This document shows, in pieces, positions 50,565 to 60,053 of a DNA stretch of 64,000 nt. Position 1 is the stretch's first letter, and every line of letters starts with the position of its first letter. Under the pieces are notes generated by a model. That model saw nothing but the letters and a program-made list of their open reading frames with translations, was not told the origin of the DNA and searched no databases. Location of the stretch: assembly GCA_036403155.1 (NCBI GenBank), contig DASWRM010000070.1, positions 54,580 to 118,579 on the forward strand, in the 5' to 3' direction. The DNA comes from Gaiellales bacterium (GTDB lineage Bacteria; Actinomycetota; Thermoleophilia; Gaiellales; JAICJC01). The position numbers and the translations under genes are program-made.

Positions 50565-52360
50565 GCCGTGACTGCCTCCAGCGACGGGGTGTCGGCGAGC
50601 AGCGCCTTGGTGTAGTCGTCGCGCGGCTCGAGCAGCACGGTCTCGACCGGGCCCAGCTCGACGATGGCGCCGAGGTTCATCACGGCCACCCGCTGCGAGA
50701 TCGAGCGGACGAGCGGCAGGTTGTGCGTCACGAACAGCATGCTGAGGCCGAGGTCGCGCTGCAGCTCGGCGAGCAGGTCGACGATCGCCGCCTGCACGCT
50801 GACGTCGAGCGCCGAGGTGATCTCGTCGCAGACGAGGACGGCCGGCTGCGCGATCAGCGCCCGCGCGATCGCCACGCGCTGCCGCTCGCCGCCGGACAGC
50901 TGGTCGGGATACCGCGCGGCGTAGGCGGCCGTCAGGGAGACCCGCTCCAGCATCTCGCCGACCAGGCGGTCGGCCTCGCGCCCGCCGGCCGTCCCGAACA
51001 GCTCGACCGGCTGCCGCACGATCTCGCCGATCGTCCGCCGCGGATTGAGCGAGCCGTAGGGGTTCTGGAAGATGTACTGGATGCTGCGCCGGGCCTCCCG
51101 CGGACGGCCCCGCGACGCCCGGGCGAGCGGCTCGCCGTTCAGGAGGATGTCCCCCGTGCGCTGCTGGTGCAGCCCAGCGATCGACCTCGCGAGCGTGGTC
51201 TTGCCCGAGCCGGACTCGCCGACGAGCGCCAGGCACTCCTGCGGCGCCAGGTCGAGGGTGACGTCGTGGACGACCTCCCGGTCGCCGTAGGAGGCGCAGA
51301 CGCCCTTCAGCGACAGCACCGCGTCGGCGATCGCAGCCGCCTCGGCCGGCAGCGTCTCCCCGGACGGAAGCCCAACCTCGGCGCGCACCTCATCCGCGCG
51401 GATGCAGCGCACGGCGTGGTCGGCGGCCACGGGCCGCAGCGCGGGCAGCTCGTCGGTGCACCCGTCGATCCGCCAGGCGCAACGCGGCGCGAAGAAACAG
51501 CCCTTCGGCCGGTGGCCCGGCGACGGGGCGCGCCCCGGTATGCCGCTGAGCTGGCGGCGGCCGGAGATGTGCGGGATCGCGCCGATCAGGCGGCGGGTGT
51601 ACGGGTGCGCGCTGGCGCTGAAGAGCTCCTCGCTCGGGCCCAGCTCGACGATCCGCCCGGCGTACATCACGGCCACCCGCGCGGCGATGGTGGCGACGAC
51701 GGCCAGGTCGTGCGTCACGTACAGCGCCGCGGCGCGGTGCAGCTCGGTCAGCTCGCGCACGGTGTTCAGCACGTGCGCCTGCGTGGTCACGTCGAGGCCG
51801 GTGGTCGGCTCGTCCAGCACGATCACACGCGGACGGCACGCGAACGCCATCGCCAGGCCGACCCGCTGCTGCTGGCCGCCGGAGAGCTGGTGCGGATACC
51901 GGCGCAGGTACGCCGGGTCGTCCGGCAGCAGCACCTCGCGCATCATCTCCGCCAGGCGCTCGGTGCGGGCCGCGTCGTTGTCACCGTAGCCGTGCACCTC
52001 GAGCGTCTCGCGCAGCTGCGTGCCGATGCGCAACGCCGGGTTGAGCGACGCGGCCGGGTCCTGCGGCACGTAGGACACGATGCCGCCACGGAGCCGGCGG
52101 CGCGCGTTGTCGTCCAGATCGAGCACGCTCGTGTCGCCGACGCGCACGGAGCCGCCGGCGATCTGGACGCCGCGACGGCAGTGACCGAGCAGCGCTAGCC
52201 CCGCGGTCGTCTTGCCGGACCCGGACTCGCCGACCAGGCCGAGCACCTCCCCAGGGGCGATCTCGAACGAGACGTCGTCGACGATGTCGATGTCCGTGCC
52301 GCGCAGGTTCAGGCGCAGGTTCTCGACGACGATCGCGGGGCCCTCGGCAGGCTGGCTCAC
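50561..52360 (-). CDS. Fused double ATPase of peptide/nickel-type ABC transporter
   Basis: This 599-residue protein is two DppD/DppF-type ATPases joined in one chain. Each half has Walker A GESGSGKTT (about 43 and 351), signature LSGGQQQR and LSGGERQR, and D-loop. The first half carries the oligopeptide-transporter C-terminal cysteine region (GCFFAPRC...C..C), which may bind an iron-sulfur cluster as in related proteins. It powers import by the permeases upstream. Start GTG overlaps the permease stop; its stop overlaps the esterase start. Confidence 0.92.
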   Translation of the reverse strand: MSQPAEGPAIVVENLRLNLRGTDIDIVDDVSFEIAPGEVLGLVGESGSGKTTAGLALLGHCRRGVQIAGGSVRVGDTSVLDLDDNARRRLRGGIVSYVPQDPAASLNPALRIGTQLRETLEVHGYGDNDAARTERLAEMMREVLLPDDPAYLRRYPHQLSGGQQQRVGLAMAFACRPRVIVLDEPTTGLDVTTQAHVLNTVRELTELHRAAALYVTHDLAVVATIAARVAVMYAGRIVELGPSEELFSASAHPYTRRLIGAIPHISGRRQLSGIPGRAPSPGHRPKGCFFAPRCAWRIDGCTDELPALRPVAADHAVRCIRADEVRAEVGLPSGETLPAEAAAIADAVLSLKGVCASYGDREVVHDVTLDLAPQECLALVGESGSGKTTLARSIAGLHQQRTGDILLNGEPLARASRGRPREARRSIQYIFQNPYGSLNPRRTIGEIVRQPVELFGTAGGREADRLVGEMLERVSLTAAYAARYPDQLSGGERQRVAIARALIAQPAVLVCDEITSALDVSVQAAIVDLLAELQRDLGLSMLFVTHNLPLVRSISQRVAVMNLGAIVELGPVETVLLEPRDDYTKALLADTPSLEAVTA

Positions 52361-53253
52361 TCGCCGCCCCTGCCGCGGTCGATGCCGGCGGCCGCCCGCG
52401 CGATGCCGTCGCCGAGCAGCCCCGTGCCCAGCGTGAGCAGCGCGATGGCGATCACCGGCAGCACCACGCCCCACGGCTGCACCGTCAGCGCGATCCGGTT
52501 CTCGTAGATCATCAGGCCCCAGTCGGCGCCGTTGGGGTTCGGCGTGAAGCCGAGGAAGGCGAGGGAGGCGACCAGGCCGAAGGCGTACGTCAGCCGCAGG
52601 CTGGCCTCGACCATGAGCGGCGAGAGCACGTTCGGCAGCACGTCGCCGAGCAGGATCCGCCAGCGCGGGACGCCCAGCGCGTCGGCGGCGGCGACGAAGT
52701 CGCGCTCCACGATCGGCTGCGCCGATCCGCGGATGACGCGGGCTACCCGAGGGATCGTCGTCACGCCGACCGCGAGCACGATCAGCCACGTCTTCGGGCC
52801 CAGTGTGACCAGCAGCACCAGCGCCAGCATGATCTGCGGGAAGGACAGGATCACGTCCATCGCCCGCATCAGGACGTCGTCGAGAACGTTCCGGGCATAC
52901 GCGGCGACCAGGCCGATCACGACGCCGCCGACCAGGCCGATCAGCGTCGCGGCGACCGAGATGGCGAGGATGCTGCGCCCGCCCCAGAGGAACCGGCTCC
53001 ACACGTCCTGCCCGATGTGGTCGGTGCCGAACGTTCCGACGGAGGTGGAGTTCGGGGCACCGACGAAGTCAGCCGGGCCGTGCGGCGCCGCGAATGGCCC
53101 GAACAGCGCGACGGCGATCAGCGCGAGCGCCAGCACGAGCCCGACGCGCGTGCGCCAGAGGCGCATCGACGAGCGCAGCAGCCGGCCGGTCGGCGCTCGC
53201 GCCTGGACGGCCTCGGGCTCGGGCGTGATCGCGGTGTCGACGGCGACGGTCAC
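52357..53253 (-). CDS. ABC permease, DppC type
   Basis: This 298-residue protein has six helices, an N-terminal cytoplasmic stretch, GTFGTDHIGQDVWSRFLWGGR typical of DppC/OppC (periplasmic loop) and the EAA-like loop AAADALGVPRWRILLGDVLPNV that docks the ATPase. Half of the membrane channel, paired with the DppB-like protein. Start GTG overlaps its stop (GTGA). Confidence 0.92.
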   Translation of the reverse strand: MTVAVDTAITPEPEAVQARAPTGRLLRSSMRLWRTRVGLVLALALIAVALFGPFAAPHGPADFVGAPNSTSVGTFGTDHIGQDVWSRFLWGGRSILAISVAATLIGLVGGVVIGLVAAYARNVLDDVLMRAMDVILSFPQIMLALVLLVTLGPKTWLIVLAVGVTTIPRVARVIRGSAQPIVERDFVAAADALGVPRWRILLGDVLPNVLSPLMVEASLRLTYAFGLVASLAFLGFTPNPNGADWGLMIYENRIALTVQPWGVVLPVIAIALLTLGTGLLGDGIARAAAGIDRGRGGE

Positions 53254-54299
53254 AGGCGCGTCCTCAGCCTCGGCGTGACCAGGATCGTGGCGATGTCCGC
53301 CAGCAGGTTGAGCACGACATAAAGGCCGGCGATCAGCATGGCCAGCGCCTGCACCATCGGCAGGTCGCTGGTCGACACGGCGTCGCGCATCGCGCCGCCG
53401 ATGCCGGGATACGCGAACAGGAACTCGACGATGATCACGCCGCCGGCCAGATACGCGAGGTTGATGGCGATCACCTGGAACGTCGGCCCGAGCGCGTTGG
53501 GGAGAGCGTGGCGGATCAGCACGGTCCGCTCGGGGAGACCCTTCAGGCGCGCCATCTCGACGTAGTCCGACTCGAGCACCTCGATCATGGAGGCCCGCAT
53601 GATGCGGACGACGTAGGGCGTGACCGCGATCACGAGCGTCGCCACCGGGAGGATCATCCCCTTCAGGTCGTGCCACGGTCTGACTCCGGGCGACGCGATC
53701 GCCGGCAGCCAGTGGAACACGTTGGTCGAGAACAGCACAACCAGGAACAGGCCGGTGACGAACTCGGGGAGCGCTGCAAATGCCAGCGTCAGCACCGACG
53801 TGACCACGTCGAACGGCCGGTCGCGCCGCAGCGCCGCGTACGCGCCGATCGCGATCGAGATCGGAATCGAGATGCCACCCGCCAGCAGCACGAGGAAGCC
53901 GGAGTTCTCGATGCGCGGGCGCAGGTAGTCGCTCACCGGCTGCTGGTTTGCGAGCGAGGTGCCGGCGTCGCCGTGGGCGAGGCCCGTGATCCAGTTCCAG
54001 TACTGCGTCAGCACCGGCTGGTCGAGGTGCAGCTGCTTTCGCAGCGCATCCAGGCTGGTGGGCGTGGCCGTCCGGCCGAGGATCGCCCGGGCCGGATCGC
54101 CGAGCGCCTGGGTGGCGGCGAAGACGATCGTCGACACGAGGATCAGGACGAGCAGGCCGAGCAGAAGGCGGCGGATGATGAAGCCCGGGATGCCGCCGAG
54201 GTGGAGGATCCGCCGCCACCCCGGCGACCCCGGTGAGGGGGCCGCCGGGGTGGCAGCGAGGGGAGGTTCGCTAGGTGAAGTAGATGGTCCGGAAGCCAT
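53250..54299 (-). CDS. ABC permease, DppB type
   Basis: This 349-residue protein: a Pro/Ser-rich N-terminus of about 30 residues, then the DppB/OppB pattern with RRLLLGLLVLILVSTIVF, GLAHGDAGTSL, and an EAA loop MARLKGLPERTVLIRHALPN. The unusual N-terminal extension comes from an overlap of 29 bases with the solute-binding protein gene; a later start is possible. Forms the channel with the DppC-like protein. Confidence 0.9.
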   Translation of the reverse strand: MASGPSTSPSEPPLAATPAAPSPGSPGWRRILHLGGIPGFIIRRLLLGLLVLILVSTIVFAATQALGDPARAILGRTATPTSLDALRKQLHLDQPVLTQYWNWITGLAHGDAGTSLANQQPVSDYLRPRIENSGFLVLLAGGISIPISIAIGAYAALRRDRPFDVVTSVLTLAFAALPEFVTGLFLVVLFSTNVFHWLPAIASPGVRPWHDLKGMILPVATLVIAVTPYVVRIMRASMIEVLESDYVEMARLKGLPERTVLIRHALPNALGPTFQVIAINLAYLAGGVIIVEFLFAYPGIGGAMRDAVSTSDLPMVQALAMLIAGLYVVLNLLADIATILVTPRLRTRL

Positions 54300-55917
54300 G
54301 CCCGAACGAATCGAGGTTCAACGTTCCCCGGTTCTGCTCGAAGCCCGCGATCTTGCTCGAGTAGGCGTCGACCAGGTTGTTGAAGAACGCGATGATGTAG
54401 CCGCCGTAGTTGTACTCCTCGGACTGCATCGTGTGGATGATGTCGGCCCGCTTGGTGGGGTTCACCTCGGCCAGCGCCTGCTGGTAGAGGCTCACGTAGT
54501 CCGAGCCGTTGCCCGACTTCGGCGGCCAGTGGCATTCGTTGTAGGGCGCCGTCGGGATGCTCCCGTTGGCCACCTGGGGCAGGTAGTTGCGCGTGCCCCA
54601 GAAGTCGACCGAGAACGGCAGCTTCAGGTACTGGTCGCCGTAGTAGTTGGGATCGTTCTTGACGTTGATCGTGACGCCGGCCGCCTTCGCCTGCTGGGCG
54701 AACACGTTGGCCGAATCGACCATGCCGGCCGCGCCGTCGGTGGTGTGGAGGTCGACCGTGAGGCCCTCGTAGCCGGCCGCCTTGAGCAGTGACTTCGCCT
54801 GCTCGACGTCCGTCTCACGTTGAGGCAGCGACGTGTCGTAGGCGGGATCGAACGGGGAGTACAGATCGTTCGCGACGCGCCCGTGGCCCGACAACACCTG
54901 CTCGAGCATGGCCTGCCGGTCGACGATCAGCCGCATCGCCTGGCGGACGCGCACGTCGTCGAACGGCTTCATGTCGACGGCCATGCACAGCGGCAGCCAG
55001 CCGCCGCCCTGGCCCTCGAGAATCGAGAGGCCGCCGTGGGACTTGGCCACTTCGATCTGCGCGAACGGGATGTCGGTCATCGCGTCGATCTGGCCGGCCA
55101 GCAGGGCGTTCACCTGGGCGCTCGGATCGCTGAAGTCCGTGATCGTGACCTGATCGAAGTACGGCTGCCCGGTACGCCAGTAGTTCGCGTACTTCTTGTG
55201 CACGCTGGCCTGGCCGGGCTGGAAGCTCTCGACCGTGTACGGGCCGGTGCCGACGTACTTGAGCGGGCCGGTGCGGCTGTAGCCCTCCGGCACGATGCCG
55301 TTGTAGTACTGGCCGAGCTGGTCGCCGATCGTGGAGTCGGCATTCTTCAGGTGCAGCCGCACGGTCAGGTTGTCCATCTTCTCGATGTTCTTCGGGTCGA
55401 CCGACCCGAGCCCGGCGCCGCCGAACAGCCCTTCCTTGGGGTTCAGGATGCGCTGGATCGAGTAGATGACATCGTCGGCGGACAGCGTCTTGCCGTTGTG
55501 GAACTGGATGCCGTCGCGCAGCTTGATCGTCCACTGGTCGGGCTTGTCCTGGGTGACCTCCTGGGCGAGGCCCTCCTGGTTGCCGCCGGCCGACGGGAGC
55601 CGGTACTGCGAGTCGTAGACCAGCAGCGTCTCGAAGCCTGCGACGAGGCGCGCCTGGTCGGGCTTCGTGATGATGCTCTGCCCGTCGATGATGTCCTTCG
55701 AGCCGCCGCCCGTGACGCCGAGCCGGAAGTTTCCGCCCTTCTTCGGCGTGCCGCCGCCACCGCCTGTGCCCCCGCCACCGCTCGAACTGGTGCTGCCTCC
55801 ACCGCACGCTGCGAGCGTGCCGGCCAGGGCGAGGCCGCCTGCTCCCAGCAGGAGCTCCCGCCGCGAGAGCGGCATGCTCTCGAGCGAGTCAAGGCGGACT
55901 GGTCGCCTATTCGCCAT
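54271..55917 (-). CDS. Extracellular solute-binding lipoprotein (peptide type)
   Basis: This 548-residue protein has a twin-arginine-like signal (LSRRELLLGAGGLALAG) ending in a lipobox LAAC, so it is a lipoprotein, perhaps Tat-exported. The Gly/Ser-rich linker is followed by an SBP_bac_5 domain (GTGPYTVESFQPGQ, DDVRVRQAMRLIVDRQAM, GYIIAFFNNLVDA). Peptide-type binding proteins also bind quaternary amines, opines and other solutes. Strong ribosome site (AAGGAGA). First gene of the transport operon; the divergent IclR gene is 237 bases away. Confidence 0.9.
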   Translation of the reverse strand: MANRRPVRLDSLESMPLSRRELLLGAGGLALAGTLAACGGGSTSSSGGGGTGGGGGTPKKGGNFRLGVTGGGSKDIIDGQSIITKPDQARLVAGFETLLVYDSQYRLPSAGGNQEGLAQEVTQDKPDQWTIKLRDGIQFHNGKTLSADDVIYSIQRILNPKEGLFGGAGLGSVDPKNIEKMDNLTVRLHLKNADSTIGDQLGQYYNGIVPEGYSRTGPLKYVGTGPYTVESFQPGQASVHKKYANYWRTGQPYFDQVTITDFSDPSAQVNALLAGQIDAMTDIPFAQIEVAKSHGGLSILEGQGGGWLPLCMAVDMKPFDDVRVRQAMRLIVDRQAMLEQVLSGHGRVANDLYSPFDPAYDTSLPQRETDVEQAKSLLKAAGYEGLTVDLHTTDGAAGMVDSANVFAQQAKAAGVTINVKNDPNYYGDQYLKLPFSVDFWGTRNYLPQVANGSIPTAPYNECHWPPKSGNGSDYVSLYQQALAEVNPTKRADIIHTMQSEEYNYGGYIIAFFNNLVDAYSSKIAGFEQNRGTLNLDSFGHGFRTIYFT

Positions 55918-56030
55918 CTCGGTCTCCTTCTTCTGGGCCGGGCACGCCTGAGCGCCCGGACCGGCGATGATCCAGCCTGGCCGGTGACCTGTCAAGCAGG
56001 CCGGCACACGTGCTCGATCGGGGGTGCGCC

Positions 56031-56047
56031 CGTTCGTATCGTGAACG
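56031..56047. promoter_or_regulatory. Inverted repeat, candidate IclR operator
   Basis: CGTTC and GAACG flank a 7-base centre (GTATCGT), in the gap between the transporter and IclR genes. GTGAAC also occurs at 56041 and 56061. Plausible operator for a regulator controlling both directions; not proven. Confidence 0.4.
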
Positions 56048-56154
56048 CAGCGCGTGGAATGTGAACACGCGGCGACGGTACAGACTTCGCAGCGCCACGT
56101 CAACCGGCCCTCCAGCGCGGTGGTGTAGAGTTGCCCGCCCTGCACGTGTTCACC

Positions 56155-56946
56155 ATGGGAACAGCCCGTCCACATACCGCACGCCGGCCAGCCGGCGACC
56201 GACCCGCCTCCGGCGTGCAATCGGTCGACCGTGCCGTTGCCCTGCTGAAGGCCGTGGCGGCCGGGCCCGAGCCGGCCACCGTCGCCGAGCTGGCCGCGCG
56301 CTGCAACATCAACCGCAGCACGGCGTGGCGGCTGCTGTCGACGCTCGAGGCGGGAGGCCTGGTCGAGCGTGACCCGCTGACCCAGCGCTACGGGGTCGGC
56401 TACGCGGCGTTCCAGGTGGCCTCCGCCGCCGAGGACGACGCGATCGCCCGGCGGGTGCGACCCATCATCGTCCGCGCTGCGGAGCGGTCGGGCGAGATCG
56501 TGACACTCGCGGCGGCCCGGCGCTTCAACCTGGTGTACGTCGACCAGGCCGACCCTCCCCGCACGCTCAGCCCCAGCTGGATGGGCCGGCCGATCCCGCT
56601 GCACGCCACGTCCTCCGGGAAGGTGTTCCTGGCCTGGCTGCCGGACGCCGAGCGCGAGGCGCTGCTGGCCGGCGAGCTGGAAGCGTTCACCGACCGCACG
56701 ATCACCGACCGCGGCGAGCTCGAGCGCGAGCTGGCCGAGATCCGGCGGCTCGGGTACGGCACCTGCCTCGGCGAGTTCGAGGACTTCTCGAACGGCGCCT
56801 CTGCAGCGGTGCTCGACCGCCGCGGCCGGCCGATCGTGATCGTCAACATCTGGGGCCCGACACAGCGCGTCACCAAGTCGCGCCTGCCCGCGCTCGGCCG
56901 GACGTCGCTCGGCGTTGCGCACGAGATCTCTTCGGCGCTGGCGTGA
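56155..56946 (+). CDS. IclR-family transcriptional regulator
   Basis: This 263-residue protein has an N-terminal winged helix (about 22-85: SVDRAVALLKAVAAG, TVAELAARCNINRSTAWRLL) and a C-terminal ligand-binding domain (about 95-260) with PLHATSSGKVFLAWLP typical of IclR. It likely controls its own operon and the divergent transporter. The ATG at 56155 lacks a good ribosome site; a TTG at 56131 is possible. It overlaps the keto-acid cleavage gene by 4 bases. Confidence 0.9.
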   Translation: MGTARPHTARRPAGDRPASGVQSVDRAVALLKAVAAGPEPATVAELAARCNINRSTAWRLLSTLEAGGLVERDPLTQRYGVGYAAFQVASAAEDDAIARRVRPIIVRAAERSGEIVTLAAARRFNLVYVDQADPPRTLSPSWMGRPIPLHATSSGKVFLAWLPDAEREALLAGELEAFTDRTITDRGELERELAEIRRLGYGTCLGEFEDFSNGASAAVLDRRGRPIVIVNIWGPTQRVTKSRLPALGRTSLGVAHEISSALA

Positions 56947-57839
56947 ACTGGGACGTGTTCATCACGTGCGCCGTGACGGGCGCCGGAGCGCTCAGCGATC
57001 GCAACGACAAGGTGCCCGTGACGCCCGAGCAGATCGCCGAAGCGGCAATCGACGCGGCGCGCGCCGGGGCGGCGATCGTCCACATCCACGTGCGAGACCC
57101 GGAAACCGGCCGCGGATCGCGTGACGTCGAGCTGTACCGCGAGGTCGTGAAGCGCGTTCGCGGCGCGGACGTCGACGCAGTCATCAATCTCACGGCCGGG
57201 ATGGGCGGCGACCTCGTGCTCGGCAGCGCTGAGCGGCCGCTGCCTCTCGACGACGAGGGCACCGACATGGCGGGCGCGGACGAGCGGCTGGCCCACGTCG
57301 CCGAGCTGCTGCCGGAGATTTGCACGCTCGACTGCGGCAGCATGAACTTCGCCGCCGGCGGCGATTACGTCATGGTGAACACCCCAGCCGTGCTGCGCGC
57401 GATGGCGAAGCGGGTGCAGGAGCTCGGCGTGCGGCCGGAGCTCGAGGTGTTCGACACGGGTCACATGGTGCTCGTCAACGAGCTGATCCGCGACGGCCTG
57501 CTCGACGACCCCGTGCTGATCCAGCTTTGCACCGGCATCCCCTACGGCGCCCCCGGCGATCCCGGCACGGTGCTCGCGATGCGCTCGTTGCTGCCGGAGG
57601 GGTCGATCTTCTCGACGTTCTCGATCGGGCGGATGCAGCTGCCGTTCGTGGCGCTCGCGCCGGTGCTCGGTGGGAACGTGCGCGTCGGGCTCGAGGACAA
57701 CCTGTACCTGTCGCGCGGCGTGCCGGCGACAAACGCGCAGCTGGTGGAGCGGGCCGTGCACATCCTCGAGGGGATGAACGTGCGCGTGGTCGGCCCCGGC
57801 GAGGTGCGTGAGCGGCTGGCGCTCCGGCGCCATGGCTGA
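56943..57839 (+). CDS. Beta-keto acid cleavage enzyme (DUF849), likely dehydrocarnitine
   Basis: This 298-residue protein is a BKACE: zinc ligands in IVHIHVRD (about 40-47), the Glu in VRVGLEDN near the C-terminus, and CGSMNFAAG. These enzymes split a beta-keto acid with acetyl-CoA to give a CoA ester and acetoacetate. With the carnitine dehydrogenase next door, 3-dehydrocarnitine is the best substrate, yielding betainyl-CoA. Start GTG overlaps the IclR stop; stop overlaps the next gene. Confidence 0.85.
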   Translation: MNWDVFITCAVTGAGALSDRNDKVPVTPEQIAEAAIDAARAGAAIVHIHVRDPETGRGSRDVELYREVVKRVRGADVDAVINLTAGMGGDLVLGSAERPLPLDDEGTDMAGADERLAHVAELLPEICTLDCGSMNFAAGGDYVMVNTPAVLRAMAKRVQELGVRPELEVFDTGHMVLVNELIRDGLLDDPVLIQLCTGIPYGAPGDPGTVLAMRSLLPEGSIFSTFSIGRMQLPFVALAPVLGGNVRVGLEDNLYLSRGVPATNAQLVERAVHILEGMNVRVVGPGEVRERLALRRHG

Positions 57840-59319
57840 GAGGCGCGGCCGGCTGCCCGGCTCCGTCGGGCTGATCGGCGGGGGCGTGATCGGCGGCGGC
57901 TGGGCGGCGCGCTTCCTGCTGAACGGGGTCGACGTCCGGGTGTACGACCCCGACCCCGACGCCGGCCGCAAGGTGGACGAGGTGATCGAGAACGCCCGCC
58001 GCGCGATGCGCCGGCTGACGCATGCGCCGCTCCCGGCGGAGGGAGCCCTCGAGATCGTCGGCTCGCTGGAGGATGCGGCCCGTGGCGCCGAGCTGGTGGT
58101 CGAGAGCGCGCCGGAGCGCGAGCAGCTGAAGCGCGAGCTGCTCGCCCGGGCGGAGGCCGCTGCAGACGCGGATGCGCTGTTCACGTCGTCGACCTCGGGG
58201 CTTCGCCCGTCCGCGCTCCAGGCCGACATGCGGCGCCCCGAGCGGCTGCTGGTCGCACACCCGTTCAACCCCGTCTACCTGCTCCCGCTGGTCGAGCTCT
58301 GCGCCGGAGAGCGGACGTCTTCCGAATCGGTGGAGCGGGCGGGTGCGATCTGTGAGGCGGTCGGGATGGCGCCGCTCGTGCTGCGCCAGGAGATCGACGG
58401 GTTCCTCGCCGATCGGCTGATGGAGGCCCTGTGGAGGGAGTCGTTGTGGCTCGTGAACGACGGCGTGGCGACCGTGTCGGAGCTGGATGAGGCCGTGCGC
58501 CTCGGTGCCGGCCTGCGGTGGGCCGCGATGGGGACGTTCGAGACGTACCGGATCGCCGGCGGCGAGGCCGGCATGCGTCACTTCATGGAGCAGTTCGGGC
58601 CCGCGCTGAAGTGGCCCTGGACGAGGCTGACGGACGTGCCCGAGCTCACCGACGAGCTGCTCGATCGCATCTCCGAGCAGTCCGACGAGCAGGCGGCCGG
58701 GCTCGGATTCCGCGAGATGGAGCGCCGCCGCGACGACTGTCTGGTGGCGATCATGCAGGGGCTGCGGGCGCAGGGCGTGGGGGCGGGCGAGGTGCTCGCG
58801 CGCTATGAGCGGTCGCTGATGGACGCCGCCGGCGCCTCCGAGCAGCTCGGCGAGCGCGACGCCGATGGCCGGCCGGTGCACAGCGCCGAGGTGCTCCCGG
58901 AGTGGGTCGACTACAACGGGCATGCGCACGAGAGCCGGTATCTCCAGGTCTTTGGCGACGCGACGGACGGCCTGCTGCGGCGGCTGGGCGTCGACGCCGG
59001 CTACCTGGCGGGCGGGCGCAGCTTCTACACGGTCGAGACCCATCTCTCGCACGTCCGCGAGGCGTCGGCCGGCGAGCGGCTCGACGTGACGACGCAGGTG
59101 CTCGACGCGGACGCCAAGCGACTCCACCTCTTCCACGAGATGCGGCGCGACGGCGAGGTGATCGCCACCGCCGAGCAGATGCTGCTGCACGTCGATACGG
59201 CCGCGAGCCGCACCGTCGAGGCGTCGGGGGATGTCCGCCGGCAGGTCGACGACCTGGCAGCCCGGCACGCCGGGCTACCGCGGCCCGAGCGCGCGGGGCG
59301 GACGATCGGGATGCGCTGA
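57832..59319 (+). CDS. L-carnitine dehydrogenase-thioesterase fusion
   Basis: This 495-residue protein: residues about 1-320 are a 3-hydroxyacyl-CoA dehydrogenase-like NAD enzyme (VGLIGGGVIGGGWAARFL; HPFNPVYLLPLVELC), and about 340-490 a hotdog thioesterase (VLPEWVDYNGHAHESRYL). This fusion is typical of L-carnitine 3-dehydrogenase proteins that also hydrolyse betainyl-CoA. With BKACE it would convert carnitine to betaine plus acetoacetate. The ATG at 57832 overlaps the BKACE stop. Convergent with the HAD gene. Confidence 0.88.
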   Translation: MAERRGRLPGSVGLIGGGVIGGGWAARFLLNGVDVRVYDPDPDAGRKVDEVIENARRAMRRLTHAPLPAEGALEIVGSLEDAARGAELVVESAPEREQLKRELLARAEAAADADALFTSSTSGLRPSALQADMRRPERLLVAHPFNPVYLLPLVELCAGERTSSESVERAGAICEAVGMAPLVLRQEIDGFLADRLMEALWRESLWLVNDGVATVSELDEAVRLGAGLRWAAMGTFETYRIAGGEAGMRHFMEQFGPALKWPWTRLTDVPELTDELLDRISEQSDEQAAGLGFREMERRRDDCLVAIMQGLRAQGVGAGEVLARYERSLMDAAGASEQLGERDADGRPVHSAEVLPEWVDYNGHAHESRYLQVFGDATDGLLRRLGVDAGYLAGGRSFYTVETHLSHVREASAGERLDVTTQVLDADAKRLHLFHEMRRDGEVIATAEQMLLHVDTAASRTVEASGDVRRQVDDLAARHAGLPRPERAGRTIGMR

Positions 59320-59338
59320 GCGGGCAGGGCGTCTGCGT

Positions 59339-59992
59339 TCAGCGGACCAGCAGCCGGCGCACGAGCGCAAGATCGATCGTCTCGATCACCTCGTCGGCTG
59401 CCGCCAGCCGCCCGGCCGGCATCGTTCCGACCAGCGCGAGGCACCGCATGCCGGCCGCCTTCGCCGCCGTCACGCCCGCCTCGGTGTCCTCGATGACCAC
59501 CACCTCGTCCGCCTGGAGCCCATCGACTCGGCCGCTCAGCCGTTCGAGCGCGATCAGATAGCCCTCCGGGTGTGGTTTGCCGTGTTCGACATCGTCCGAT
59601 GTGACAACCGCCGCGAACAGGTCGGCGATGCCGGCGGCCTCGATCACCGGCGCGATCTCGGCCAGCGCCGCTCCGGAGACGATCCCCACCGGGGCCCGCG
59701 AGGCCGCGAACCGCACGGCTTCGCGCATCGTGTGGCCGATCGTGGTGCCGTCGGAGACGCGGCGGCAGTAGCCCTCGATCCGGCCGGCGACGATCTGGTC
59801 GATGTCGGGCCGGTCGCCCAGCCACTCGCGCACCATCGCCTCGTCCGACAACCCCGCCAGGCGCGCGACGTACTCCTCGTGCGTCGGCGGCCGGGCGTGC
59901 GGCGCGAGCGCCTCCGCGGTCACGACCTCCATCACATCCTCGTCGTCCGACAGCGTGCCGTTGAAGTCGAAGATCAGCGCTCGCGCCGGCAT
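59339..59992 (-). CDS. HAD hydrolase, beta-phosphoglucomutase-like, variant motif I
   Basis: This 217-residue protein is a HAD phosphatase with an alpha-helical cap (about 20-85), motif II VGIVSGAAL and motifs III/IV GKPHPEGY and VIEDTEAGV. The nucleophile is D9, but the usual second aspartate of DxD is Asn11 (IFDFNGTLSD). That Asp acts as general acid/base, so turnover may be slower or different. Substrate unknown. Start at the ATG at 59992. Confidence 0.85.
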   Translation of the reverse strand: MPARALIFDFNGTLSDDEDVMEVVTAEALAPHARPPTHEEYVARLAGLSDEAMVREWLGDRPDIDQIVAGRIEGYCRRVSDGTTIGHTMREAVRFAASRAPVGIVSGAALAEIAPVIEAAGIADLFAAVVTSDDVEHGKPHPEGYLIALERLSGRVDGLQADEVVVIEDTEAGVTAAKAAGMRCLALVGTMPAGRLAAADEVIETIDLALVRRLLVR

Positions 59993-60053
59993 GGCGCCGC
60001 AGCCTAGCGACGCATCCCGTTTGCCCCGCGCAGGGCCGGGTACGTCCACCCCC

